The notes beneath the pieces were generated by a model. The model ran no database searches, was not told the origin of the DNA, and worked only from the letters and a program-made list of their open reading frames with translations. The translations under genes were made by a program, and so were the position numbers. From the NCBI GenBank assembly GCA_903831935.1, contig CAIKZP010000037.1:43645-107644 (forward strand): a stretch of DNA of 64,000 nucleotides. The letters run 5' to 3'. Shown here in pieces: positions 54,876 to 63,888 of this stretch (position 1 is the first letter of the stretch; every line of letters begins with the position of its first letter). Source of the stretch: an uncultured Bacteroidota bacterium. GTDB taxonomy: Bacteria; Bacteroidota; Bacteroidia; Chitinophagales; Chitinophagaceae.

Positions 54876-55481
54876 ATGGCACGTTACACAGGTCCAAAGA
54901 CCAAAATTTCCAGAATTTTCGGCGAACCAATCTTAGGTAATGCTAAGTGGTTAGGCAAAAACAGCAACCCTCCGGGTCAGCATGGTGCAGCACGTAAGCG
55001 TAAAACCTTAGGTGAATATGCATTGCAATTACGTGAAAAGCAAAAAGCGAAATACACTTATGGTGTGTTGGAGCGCCAATTCCGTAAAACATTCGAAGAA
55101 GCACAACGTATTAAAGGTGTTACCGGCGAAAACTTAATTAAATTATTAGAGTCTCGTTTAGACAATACTGTTTTCCGTTTAGGATTAACAGCTAGTCGTC
55201 CAGAAGCACGTCAATTAGTAAACCACAAGCATATTCTTGTAAATGGTGAAGTAATGAACGTTCCTTCTTACACTTGTAAGCCAGGTGATATTGTTTCTTA
55301 CAAACCAAAAAGTGCCGACAATTCTGCTGTAACAAGTAAGAGTCGTGGTAAAAATCCAAAATTTGGATGGTTAGATTGGAACGAAGCAGAGAAAAAAGGT
55401 ACTTTTATTACAATGCCTGAACGTGAGCATGTTCCTGAAAACATTAAGGAGCAATTGATCGTTGAATTGTATTCTAAATAA
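54876..55481 (+). CDS. rpsD: 30S ribosomal protein S4
   Basis: A 201-residue primary 16S rRNA-binding protein and assembly initiator. MARYTGPKTKISRIFGEPILG is the Bacteroidota-type N-terminus; the S4 RNA-binding domain follows (LLESRLDNTVFRLGLTASRPEARQLVNHKHILVNGEVMNVPSY). In other bacteria S4 represses the alpha operon; a binding site here is not identified. Confidence 0.97.
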   Translation: MARYTGPKTKISRIFGEPILGNAKWLGKNSNPPGQHGAARKRKTLGEYALQLREKQKAKYTYGVLERQFRKTFEEAQRIKGVTGENLIKLLESRLDNTVFRLGLTASRPEARQLVNHKHILVNGEVMNVPSYTCKPGDIVSYKPKSADNSAVTSKSRGKNPKFGWLDWNEAEKKGTFITMPEREHVPENIKEQLIVELYSK

Positions 55482-55577
55482 TTAAGCACCTGGAAGTTAA
55501 TTTCAGGTTCTAATCATAACAATATTCCTTTAGCCTCTTGTGGGTTAAAGATTCATAAGTAAAAAACAAGTTCTAAT

Positions 55578-56579
55578 ATGGCAATATTAAGCTTTCAGAA
55601 GCCAGACAAAATCGTTTTACAAAAAGCAACAGATTTTGAAGGACAGTTTGAATTCCGTCCCTTAGAGCCAGGATTCGGTCTGACCATCGGTAATGCTCTA
55701 CGCAGAGTATTATTAAGTTCTTTGGAAGGGTTTGCTATTGTTGGTATCAAAATCGAAGGCGTAGACCACGAGTTTGCAACCATTAAAGGCATCACCGAAG
55801 ACGTTACAGAAGTGATCTTAAACTTAAAGCAAGTACGTTTTAAGAAAAATGTAGAGCACGATGTAGCCAACGAAAAAATCAGTTTATCTATCAAAGGTCG
55901 TACTGAATTTAATGCAGGTATGATTGGTGAAGGATCTCAAAGTTTCCAGGTGATGAACCCAGAACTAGTGATCTGTACCATGGATAACACTTCTAAAATG
56001 GATATTGAATTAACGATTGCAAAAGGTCGTGGTTATATCCCTGCAGAAGAAAACAAAGTTAAAGACGCTCCATTCGGTTACATAGCAATCGATTCTATTC
56101 ACACGCCAATCAAAAACGTTAAATACGCTATTGAAAACTATCGTGTTGAACAAAGAACTGATTACGAAAAACTAATTTTAGATGTTGCTACCGATGGTAC
56201 CATACATCCAGAAGATGCAGTGAAACAAGCTTCTCGTATTCTTATTCAACATTTGATGATCATCACCGATGAAAACATCACTTTTGATAACAAAGAAGAC
56301 AAAAAAGAAGATGTAGTTGACGAGCACGTATTACAATTACGTAAAGTATTGAAAACACCACTAGAAGATTTAGACCTTTCTGTTCGTGCATTCAATTGCT
56401 TAAAAGCTGCTAAAATCAATAGCTTAAGTGAACTAGTTCAATACGAACAAGAAGACTTGATGAAGTTCAGAAACTTCGGTCAAAAATCTTTGTCTGAAAT
56501 TGAGCAAGTGTTAACTGAAAGAGGCTTGAGCTTTGGTATGGATTTAAACAAATTAGGTTTAGACAACTTAGATAACTAA
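55578..56579 (+). CDS. rpoA: DNA-directed RNA polymerase alpha subunit
   Basis: A 333-residue subunit that nucleates RNA polymerase assembly. The N-terminal domain contains EFRPLEPGFGLTIGNALRRVLLSSLEGFA (about 27-55); the C-terminal domain (about 250-320) has LDLSVRAFNCLKAAKINSLSELVQYEQEDLMKFRNFGQKSLSEI with two helix-hairpin-helix motifs. Co-transcribed in the alpha operon. Confidence 0.98.
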   Translation: MAILSFQKPDKIVLQKATDFEGQFEFRPLEPGFGLTIGNALRRVLLSSLEGFAIVGIKIEGVDHEFATIKGITEDVTEVILNLKQVRFKKNVEHDVANEKISLSIKGRTEFNAGMIGEGSQSFQVMNPELVICTMDNTSKMDIELTIAKGRGYIPAEENKVKDAPFGYIAIDSIHTPIKNVKYAIENYRVEQRTDYEKLILDVATDGTIHPEDAVKQASRILIQHLMIITDENITFDNKEDKKEDVVDEHVLQLRKVLKTPLEDLDLSVRAFNCLKAAKINSLSELVQYEQEDLMKFRNFGQKSLSEIEQVLTERGLSFGMDLNKLGLDNLDN

Positions 56580-56601
56580 TCGCGTCTATTCCATTATTCA
56601 C

Positions 56602-56629
56602 ATCTTATATTCCCGACACGGTATAAGAT
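56602..56629 (+). repeat. 8-bp palindrome between rpoA and rplQ
   Basis: ATCTTATA (56602-56609) and TATAAGAT (56622-56629) pair perfectly around 12 bases. It is A+T-rich and has no T run, so a role in mRNA structure ahead of rplQ is possible. Confidence 0.45.
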
Positions 56630-56644
56630 ATAAAAACAACTGTC

Positions 56645-57217
56645 ATGCGTCACGGAGACAAAATCAATAACCTAGGCCGTAAAAAAGCACACAGAATTGC
56701 TTTATTACAAAACTTAGCTAGTCAATTAATTACACACAAACGTATTGTTACAACTTTGGCTAAAGCTAAAGCTCTAAGAACTTATGTTGAGCCGTTGATT
56801 ACTAAAACAAAAAAGAACGAAACAGCTTTACAAATTAGCCACAACCACCGTTTGGTTTTTGCTGAATTACAAGACAAAGCAGCTGTGAAAGAATTATTCA
56901 CAGTAGTTGGTCCTAAAGTTGCTACTCGTCCGGGTGGATATACCAGAATTTTGAAACTAGGCATACGCCCAGGTGATAATGCAGAAAAAGCTATGATTGA
57001 GTTGGTTGATTTCAACGAAATCTATGGCAATGGTATTGATAAAGCCGCTGAACCAGCTAAGAAAACACGTCGTGCTGGTGGTGCAAAGAAAAAAGCAGAA
57101 GCTGTTGAAGCTACACCAATTGTTGAAGAAGCAGTAGTTGCTGAACCAACTGTTGAAGAGGCTCCAGTTGCAGAAGCTGATGAAACTCCAGCTGCAGAAG
57201 ATAAAGCTGCTGACTAA
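56645..57217 (+). CDS. rplQ: 50S ribosomal protein L17
   Basis: A 190-residue L17. [56 protein letters not shown] is the family's N-terminal core; the core ends near [18 protein letters not shown] (about 100-120). About 65 extra residues follow as a Lys/Arg patch and an Ala-Glu-Pro-Val-rich acidic tail ([33 protein letters not shown]), which is a common Bacteroidota addition of unknown role. Confidence 0.97.
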   Translation: MRHGDKINNLGRKKAHRIALLQNLASQLITHKRIVTTLAKAKALRTYVEPLITKTKKNETALQISHNHRLVFAELQDKAAVKELFTVVGPKVATRPGGYTRILKLGIRPGDNAEKAMIELVDFNEIYGNGIDKAAEPAKKTRRAGGAKKKAEAVEATPIVEEAVVAEPTVEEAPVAEADETPAAEDKAAD

Positions 57218-57243
57218 TTAAATGAATTGAATTTCATATAACA

Positions 57244-57274
57244 GGCAAGACTTTATTGGTCTTGCCTTTTTTTT
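57244..57274 (+). terminator. Intrinsic terminator after the ribosomal operon
   Basis: GGCAAGAC, TTTATTG, GTCTTGCC, then eight T: a strong hairpin 26 bp after the rplQ stop, ending the infA-rplQ transcript before carA. Confidence 0.9.
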
Positions 57275-57351
57275 AGCCCGATGTGTAAAAAAAAATATGT
57301 TTATTATTGGTAGATGTGTTTTTTTTGCACCATTAAATAGAACGAACCAAA

Positions 57352-58449
57352 ATGTCTCAAGCCAAACAACCTGCAATTTTAGTATTAGCCGATGGTCATG
57401 TATTTCACGGCCAAGCTTTCGGAACAATCGGTACAGCAACCGGTGAAATTTGTTTTAATACAGGAATGACTGGTTACCAAGAAGTATTTACCGATCCTAG
57501 TTATACAGGTCAAGTGTTGATCATGAATAATGTACATATTGGTAATTATGGTGTAAAAGATGTAGACGTAGAAAGTAGTTCTGTAAAAATACACGGGTTA
57601 ATAGCAAGAAACTTAGAAGAACAATATAGCAGACTCTTAGCCAATGGCAATTTGAAGGAATATTTATTGGCCAATCATATTGTAGCAATTGACGATATTG
57701 ATACAAGGGCATTAGTGGCTCATATTCGCACCAAGGGGGCAATGAATTGCATTATTTCATCTGCAGTATTAGATGTAGACAAATTGAAGGAAATGCTTGC
57801 TGCAGTGCCTAATATGGACGGATTGGAATTAGCTAGCACTGTTAGTACCAAAGAAGAATATGAATTAGGAGATGCTAGTGCAAGTATTAAAGTTGCAGTA
57901 TTGGATTTTGGTGTGAAAAAACATATTTTAGAATGTTTGGTTAGTAGGGGAGCACATGTTCGTGTTTATCCAGCTAAAACACCATTGAGCAAATTAAAAG
58001 AGTTTAATCCTAGTGGTTATTTTATATCTAATGGTCCTGGAGATCCGTCTGCAATGCCTTATGCAGTTGCAACGGTAAAAGATATTTTAAAAGAAAATAA
58101 ACCTTTGTTTGGTATTTGTTTAGGCCACCAATTATTGGCTTTGGCAAACGATATTCCAACGTTTAAAATGCACCATGGACACCGTGGATTGAACCATCCG
58201 GTAAAAAATATTATTACAGGTCAGTGCGAAATCACTACACAAAATCATGGTTTTGGAGTAAATCCAGAAGCAGTGCGTACGCATGCAAATGTGGAGATTA
58301 CCCATTTAAATTTAAATGACGATTCTATTGAAGGAATTCGTTTAAAAGACAGGCCTGCATTTAGTGTTCAATACCATCCAGAAAGCACACCTGGACCGCA
58401 CGATAGTCGTTATTTATTCGACAATTTTATGGACATGATGCGCAACTAA
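57352..58449 (+). CDS. carA: Carbamoyl-phosphate synthase small (glutaminase) subunit
   Basis: Hydrolyses glutamine for carbamoyl phosphate in arginine and pyrimidine synthesis. The 365-residue protein has the N-terminal CPSase domain (GTATGEICFNTGMTGYQEVFTDPSYTGQ, about 25-52) and a class I amidotransferase with catalytic triad Cys (GICLGHQL, about 251-258), His and Glu (YHPEST, about 342-347). carA after rplQ is a conserved order in Bacteroidota. The large subunit is not in the window. Its stop overlaps the ackA stop on the other strand (4 bp). Confidence 0.97.
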   Translation: MSQAKQPAILVLADGHVFHGQAFGTIGTATGEICFNTGMTGYQEVFTDPSYTGQVLIMNNVHIGNYGVKDVDVESSSVKIHGLIARNLEEQYSRLLANGNLKEYLLANHIVAIDDIDTRALVAHIRTKGAMNCIISSAVLDVDKLKEMLAAVPNMDGLELASTVSTKEEYELGDASASIKVAVLDFGVKKHILECLVSRGAHVRVYPAKTPLSKLKEFNPSGYFISNGPGDPSAMPYAVATVKDILKENKPLFGICLGHQLLALANDIPTFKMHHGHRGLNHPVKNIITGQCEITTQNHGFGVNPEAVRTHANVEITHLNLNDDSIEGIRLKDRPAFSVQYHPESTPGPHDSRYLFDNFMDMMRN

Positions 58450-59648
58450 TTTACTTGCGCTAATTGGTAACACTGTTTTGCTATTTCCAATTCTTCGTTA
58501 GTAGGTATTACAAGTATTTTAACCCTGCTATCTTGTTGATTTATTTCAAGAATTTCTTTTGAAGTAGTTTGGTTTTTTTGTGCATCTAACTGTATGCCTA
58601 AATTGTCCAAAGCAGTAGTTGCAAGACTACGTGTAAGTGCATCATTTTCTCCAACACCCCCTGTAAACACAATGGCATCAAGGCCTCCAAGCACTGCGGT
58701 AAATGCTCCAATGTATTTTTTTATATGATATGCATACATTTCATATGCAAGAATAGCGTCTTTAGATCCTGATTGATATTGGTGTTTTATATCTCGCATA
58801 TCACTAAATCCGGTGAGTCCTAACATGCCACTTTTTTTATTTAGCACATCATGAATTTCGCCCATGGGGTAGCCCAATTCGTTTACTAAATAAAAAATAA
58901 CTGATTGGTCAATATCACCTGCACGAGTGCCCATGATCAATCCATTCATTGGTCCTAATCCCATTGTGGTGTCTATGCATTTACCGTCAAGGACAGCACT
59001 CATACTACAGCCATTACCTAGGTGAATGCTAATGATTTTTGACCCTTTAATTTTTAAATAATCATTGGCTTTTTCACTAACATATTTATGACTTGTTCCG
59101 TGAAATCCATAAGCCCGAATACCATATTCAGTATAGTAGTAATTGGGGATGGCGAATCGGTATGCAACCGCTGGCATTGTTTGATGAAAGGCAGTATCAA
59201 ACACCGCAATTTGTTTTGCTGATGGAAAAATTTCTTCTGCAACTTCAATGCCCAAATAGTTTGCAGGGTTGTGCAAGGGTGCTAAAGGAAATAAACTTTT
59301 TATTTTTTCTTTTACTGCTTGTGTAATAGCAATAGTGCTAGAAAATTGTTCGCCACCATGTACTACTCTATGGCCAACTACATCAATATCTTCTGGTTGT
59401 TTAATAACGCCAATTACAGGATCTGTTAACAAAGTAGTTACTGCAATCAATCCATCTGAATGACTATTAATAGCAAGGGTTTCGGTGCTAGTAATTATTT
59501 TATTATCGATATGTCTTTTGTGTGTAATACAAGATTGGTCTGATCCAATTCTTTCAATTAATCCCGAACAAAGTGTTGTTTCGGAAGGCATTTGAATCAA
59601 TTGGTATTTAATAGAACTACTACCTGAGTTAATAACGAATAAATTCAT
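58446..59648 (-). CDS. ackA: Acetate kinase
   Basis: Converts acetyl phosphate and ADP to acetate and ATP. The 400-residue protein of the ASKHA fold has VINSGSSSIKYQL (about 4-16), VGHRVVHGGEQF (about 87-98), FDTAFHQTMP (about 147-156), GFHGTSHKYVSE (about 176-187) and HLGNGCSM (about 209-216). It is 9 bp after pta on the same strand, forming the acetate overflow operon. It converges with carA with interlocked stop codons. Confidence 0.97.
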   Translation of the reverse strand: MNLFVINSGSSSIKYQLIQMPSETTLCSGLIERIGSDQSCITHKRHIDNKIITSTETLAINSHSDGLIAVTTLLTDPVIGVIKQPEDIDVVGHRVVHGGEQFSSTIAITQAVKEKIKSLFPLAPLHNPANYLGIEVAEEIFPSAKQIAVFDTAFHQTMPAVAYRFAIPNYYYTEYGIRAYGFHGTSHKYVSEKANDYLKIKGSKIISIHLGNGCSMSAVLDGKCIDTTMGLGPMNGLIMGTRAGDIDQSVIFYLVNELGYPMGEIHDVLNKKSGMLGLTGFSDMRDIKHQYQSGSKDAILAYEMYAYHIKKYIGAFTAVLGGLDAIVFTGGVGENDALTRSLATTALDNLGIQLDAQKNQTTSKEILEINQQDSRVKILVIPTNEELEIAKQCYQLAQVN

Positions 59649-59657
59649 TTGTATGGC

Positions 59658-61751
59658 TTATTTTGAGTCTTGCGCTTGTATTGCGGTGATCACAACGGTA
59701 TTAAAAATATCATCAACGGTGCAACCCCTGCTTAAATCATTTACAGGTTTATTAAGGCCTTGTAACATTGGGCCAATTGCTAGGGCCCCGGTTTCTCTTT
59801 GCACTGCTTTATAAGTATTATTACCAGTATTTAAATCTGGAAATATCAATACACTGGCTTGCCCTGCCACTTCTGAATTTGGCATTTTTTGTTTGCCAAT
59901 ACTAGGGTCAACAGCGGCATCGTATTGAATAGGTCCTTCTACTTTTAAATCGGGTCTTTTTTGTCGAATGATGGCAGTGGCTTTTCTAACTTTTTCAACA
60001 TCTTCTCCTTCGCCTGATGTGCCAGATGAATAAGATAACATGGCAATTTTTGGTTCAATGCCAAACATTAAACTTGTTTCTGCCGATGAAATGGCAATCT
60101 CTGCTAACTCTTCTGAACTTGGGTTTGGATTCACCGCACAGTCTCCAAAAATAGCTACACGATTAGGCAAGCACATGAAAAATACAGAAGAAACTAAGTG
60201 TACATCTTTTTTGGTTTTTACAAATTGTAAAGCAGGTCGAATAGTGTGTTGGGTTGTGTGTAAAGCACCTGATACCATGCCATCTGCATCGCCTTGATAC
60301 ACCATCATGGTTCCAAAATAAGCAACATCAAGCATTAAATCTTTCGCCATTTCTACTTGTAAATTTTTTGATTTACGTAGTGCTACTAATGCCGCAACAT
60401 ATGCTTCATATTTGTTAGAAGTAGCAGGGTCAATAATTTGAATTTGATCAAAATCAAGGGTGAGGTTTAAACGCTTTGCTGCCGCAACAATATTTTCTTT
60501 AATACCTAAAATGGTAATATCAACCACTTGTTGTTTAATGAGTAAATCAGCAGCAATTAAAATTCTATCGTCATTGCCTTCTGGTAAAACAATATGTTTT
60601 TTCTGCTCTTTTGCGCGCTTGACAATTTGGTACTGAAACATACGTGGCGTAATGTTTCTTGTTTGAAAAGTATTTATTTTTTCGCCGATTGCTTTAATGT
60701 CTATGTACTTATCAAATGTGCTAATAGCCAGCGCAATTTTTTCTTTATTATAAAATGCAATTCTTGATTGTGTATTGGCTATTTTATTAACTGTTTCAAA
60801 AGTGCCTGTTTCAACTTGAATGATAGGAACAATGGTATCTAGTCCTTCAATTAATTGAATGATAGAAGGCTCAGGAACCAATCCACCAGTTAAAATAATG
60901 CCTGAAACTTTTGGATAATTTTTCGACAAATTTGCTTGTAAAACTCCAATCATAATATCTCCACGATCGCCAGGTGTTACAATTAATGTGTTTTTCTTTA
61001 AGCGCAATAAACAATTGTGTAATTGCATTGCACCAACAATATAATTGTCTACTTGGTTGGTAAATAAATGTTCGCCAAAAAGTACTTTTCCATTTACTGA
61101 ATCACATATTTCTTTTATGTTGGCATTGCCTAAATCTTTATTTTGTGGAATAGCAGTAATAATAATATCTGCAGGCAAAACTTGTTTTAAACTATCAACT
61201 ACTTCGTTGATTTTTTCTGGATCAACTTTGTTAACAATAACAGTTAGTACTTGTACACCTTCGTCTAAGAATGATTTAAAAGTAGAAACAGCAGGTGCAA
61301 CAATTTCTTGAATATTTTCTCCTTCGCCTTTCACCACCAATATCACTGGTATGCCTAAATTTTTTGCAATACTAATATTATCGTCAAATTCAAGGTTGGT
61401 GCTTCTACCTATTAAATCAGACCCTTCAACAATTACAAAGTCATTGGCTTCTTGTAATTTTTTAAATTTTTCAATAATGGTATCAATTATTAACGCGTCA
61501 TCACCATCGTTTTTTAATTTTAACACTTCGGCCCTGGTAAATGCATACATGTCTTCGTAAGGGGCAGTTAGTCCAAAATGCTTAATCATTGTTTCTAAAT
61601 GATAGTCTTTTTCATTTTCCTTGCTGGTGGCAATAGGTTTAAAATAGGCTAGTTTTTCTGTCTTTCCGGCTAGTAAATTCATTAAACCTAGTGCAATGAT
61701 TGATTTGCCTGAAAATGGCTCTGTGGTTGTGAGGTAAATTGCATTTGTCAT
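59658..61751 (-). CDS. pta: Phosphate acetyltransferase
   Basis: Converts acetyl-CoA to acetyl phosphate; with ackA it gives ATP from acetyl-CoA. The 697-residue long form has an N-terminal P-loop-like domain (TTEPFSGKSIIALGLM, about 7-22), a DRTGG-like middle domain (about 215-340) and the catalytic PTA domain (about 375-697; QYDAAVDPSIGKQKMPNSEVAGQASVLIFPDLNTGN). The ATG at 61751 gives MTNAIYLTTTEPFSGKS; the listed upstream start lies beyond a TAATTTTG promoter box and is rejected. Confidence 0.95.
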   Translation of the reverse strand: MTNAIYLTTTEPFSGKSIIALGLMNLLAGKTEKLAYFKPIATSKENEKDYHLETMIKHFGLTAPYEDMYAFTRAEVLKLKNDGDDALIIDTIIEKFKKLQEANDFVIVEGSDLIGRSTNLEFDDNISIAKNLGIPVILVVKGEGENIQEIVAPAVSTFKSFLDEGVQVLTVIVNKVDPEKINEVVDSLKQVLPADIIITAIPQNKDLGNANIKEICDSVNGKVLFGEHLFTNQVDNYIVGAMQLHNCLLRLKKNTLIVTPGDRGDIMIGVLQANLSKNYPKVSGIILTGGLVPEPSIIQLIEGLDTIVPIIQVETGTFETVNKIANTQSRIAFYNKEKIALAISTFDKYIDIKAIGEKINTFQTRNITPRMFQYQIVKRAKEQKKHIVLPEGNDDRILIAADLLIKQQVVDITILGIKENIVAAAKRLNLTLDFDQIQIIDPATSNKYEAYVAALVALRKSKNLQVEMAKDLMLDVAYFGTMMVYQGDADGMVSGALHTTQHTIRPALQFVKTKKDVHLVSSVFFMCLPNRVAIFGDCAVNPNPSSEELAEIAISSAETSLMFGIEPKIAMLSYSSGTSGEGEDVEKVRKATAIIRQKRPDLKVEGPIQYDAAVDPSIGKQKMPNSEVAGQASVLIFPDLNTGNNTYKAVQRETGALAIGPMLQGLNKPVNDLSRGCTVDDIFNTVVITAIQAQDSK

Positions 61752-61775
61752 AAAACAGTGGGTTGTTTCTATCTG

Positions 61776-61783
61776 CAAAATTA
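61776..61783 (-). promoter_or_regulatory. Candidate -7 box (TAATTTTG) of the pta-ackA operon
   Basis: Exact TAnnTTTG match on the minus strand, 24 bp before the pta ATG at 61751; it supports that ATG over the longer frame at 61787. Confidence 0.5.
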
Positions 61784-61905
61784 TCAACTAGAATATTGTA
61801 TAAATATGACGATAGTCAGTTGTTTCTTATTAAATATATCTATCATCCATTCTGTTAGTACAATCATTTTGTAAGATTATTGCCTCATTTACTTAAATTC
61901 GTTAT

Positions 61906-62328
61906 ATGAAAATTGCAATCATCAATGGCCCGAATTTGAATTTATTAGGCACCAGAGAGCCTGGGATTTATGGTAGCCAAGGCTTTGACGAATATTTCAA
62001 AGGGCTTCAACAACTATTTCCACAAGTAGCGTTTAGTTATTTTCAGTCTAATATAGAAGGGGAGTTGATAAACGAATTACAAAGGGTTGGTTTTGATTAC
62101 GACGGAATTGTATTGAATCCTGCCGGCTATACACATACTTCTGTGGCCATTGGAGACGCTATTGCGGCGCTTAAAACTACTGTTGTGGAAGTTCATATAA
62201 GCAATGTGCATGCAAGGGAGGAATTTAGAAAATTATCACATGTATCTGGCAAGTCTGCTGGAAGTATTATAGGGCTAGGATTAAAAGGGTATGAGTTGGC
62301 TGTTCGTTGGTTAATTGAACACCAATAA
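61906..62328 (+). CDS. aroQ: 3-dehydroquinate dehydratase, type II
   Basis: Third step of the shikimate pathway. The 140-residue dodecameric enzyme has INGPNLNLLGTREPGIYG (about 5-22) with the catalytic Tyr near 21, the lid Arg (REPGIYG), SNIEGELINEL, NPAGYTHTSVAI (about 71-82) and the EVHISNVHAREEFR (about 95-108) active-site segment. It is 8 bp before the glycosyltransferase gene. Confidence 0.97.
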   Translation: MKIAIINGPNLNLLGTREPGIYGSQGFDEYFKGLQQLFPQVAFSYFQSNIEGELINELQRVGFDYDGIVLNPAGYTHTSVAIGDAIAALKTTVVEVHISNVHAREEFRKLSHVSGKSAGSIIGLGLKGYELAVRWLIEHQ

Positions 62329-62336
62329 AACTAACT

Positions 62337-63887
62337 ATGATAAGAAACTATCCATCTTTTACTAATAAAGTGTTTCAACTAATTTTAATTAGTAGTTTAT
62401 TAAAACTTGTGTTTGCAGGTTTAATAGAGTTAGGGAATGATGAAGTGTATTATTGGACCTATGCTTTACAAACTGATTGGAATCATTTTGATCATCCACC
62501 AATGGTTGGATGGATGATTCGATTAACTTCTTTAAACCTGCATTGGGTTTCTGAAATTTCCTTGCGATTAGGGAGTATACTTTGTTCTGGATTTGCCACT
62601 TGGTTTATTTATTTAACAGCTAAGTTTTTAGCAACAGACAAAGCTGGATGGTATGCAGCTTTACTATATCAGTTTGCCATTTATACAAGTATTATTGCTG
62701 GGTTATTTATTTTGCCAGATTCTCCTCAAATGGCTTTTTGGACAGGTGCATTGTATGTGATGGCCGTAATTTTATTTAAGCCAGGATCAGAAAATAAAAC
62801 AAGTTTATGGATTTTATTGGGCGCTATTATTGGGTTATCAATCCTGTGTAAAGTGCATGGATTATACCTTTGGGTTGGTTTAGGTATTAGTATTTTATAT
62901 TTAAGAATTAAATGGCTTAGTAATTATAGAATTTACATAGCATTTGCTGTTAGTTTAATTTTTATGATTCCAATTATTTTTTGGAATCTGCAATATAATT
63001 TTATTACTTATCGCTTTCATGCCGAAAGAGTTACCCATACTAACTTACAATGGGATTTATTAGGGCGAGAAATTTTGGGTGAATTCGCCTATCAAAATCC
63101 AATTATATTTTTATTGATGCTTTTTGCAGTTTTTGCAGCAATAGGTAGAAATGTTTTTTTCAAACGAAAGGGAACGCAAACTTGGCTATTTGCCATGAGC
63201 ATTCCAATGATTGTATTTTTTTGGGTCATTGCTTTGTTTAATCCTACATTGCCACACTGGACTGGTCCTGCATATATTCCACTTCTTTTATTGTCGGCTA
63301 TTTATTTAGACCAACAAACTAAAAAAATCATTCCTAACATCCTAGCATTTGCGGGAGTGTTAATAATGGGTTTATCTATTGCTGCTATTGGCGTTGTAAG
63401 GTTTTCGTCGGTTAATTTTGGCAGTCATAACAAAGAAAATTATGGCGAATATTGTCCTACACTTGACTTAACTGGTTGGAAAAACTTTAGTGCAGATTTT
63501 AATCAATTGGTAAAATCAGATATAGCAAATGCTACCATGAAGCCTGATCCATTTTTGTTAGTAGATAAATGGTTTCCAGGAGGACATCTAGAATTTTATA
63601 CTGCTCGCGAAACGGGGCTGACGCTTATTGGTGTGGGTTTACTTACCGATCTACATAAGTTCGCTTGGTTAAATGAATCGCGTAAAAAAATACAATTAGG
63701 CAATGATGCTTATTGTATTGCGCCTTCTAATTTACCAATAGATGTACGTGCTACTTATAGCGAATACTTCGAACAAATACAATCTCCTATAGTAATTAAT
63801 CAAATTAGAAATGGGGGAATTGTAAGACAGTTTTATGTGTATCGATTAAAAAATTGCAAAAAAATACCAGCAAGAATTCTGCCTTAA
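62337..63887 (+). CDS. Glycosyltransferase family 39 (dolichyl-phosphate-mannose / ArnT-like)
   Basis: An integral membrane glycosyltransferase of 516 residues with about ten helices. The N-terminal catalytic acidic pair Asp-Glu is seen in ELGNDEVYYWTYALQTDWNHFDHPPMVGWMIR (about 30-61), which matches the GT39/PMT_2 family. Such enzymes move a sugar from a lipid-linked donor to a lipid A, protein or other acceptor. The substrate is unknown; kdsA in this window shows an LPS, so a lipid A modification is one option. It is translationally close to aroQ. Confidence 0.88.
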   Translation: MIRNYPSFTNKVFQLILISSLLKLVFAGLIELGNDEVYYWTYALQTDWNHFDHPPMVGWMIRLTSLNLHWVSEISLRLGSILCSGFATWFIYLTAKFLATDKAGWYAALLYQFAIYTSIIAGLFILPDSPQMAFWTGALYVMAVILFKPGSENKTSLWILLGAIIGLSILCKVHGLYLWVGLGISILYLRIKWLSNYRIYIAFAVSLIFMIPIIFWNLQYNFITYRFHAERVTHTNLQWDLLGREILGEFAYQNPIIFLLMLFAVFAAIGRNVFFKRKGTQTWLFAMSIPMIVFFWVIALFNPTLPHWTGPAYIPLLLLSAIYLDQQTKKIIPNILAFAGVLIMGLSIAAIGVVRFSSVNFGSHNKENYGEYCPTLDLTGWKNFSADFNQLVKSDIANATMKPDPFLLVDKWFPGGHLEFYTARETGLTLIGVGLLTDLHKFAWLNESRKKIQLGNDAYCIAPSNLPIDVRATYSEYFEQIQSPIVINQIRNGGIVRQFYVYRLKNCKKIPARILP

Positions 63888-63888
63888 T

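Noticed and set aside
61752..61787. 12-codon upstream extension of pta
   Set aside because: It lies over the promoter box; the ATG at 61751 gives the family N-terminus.
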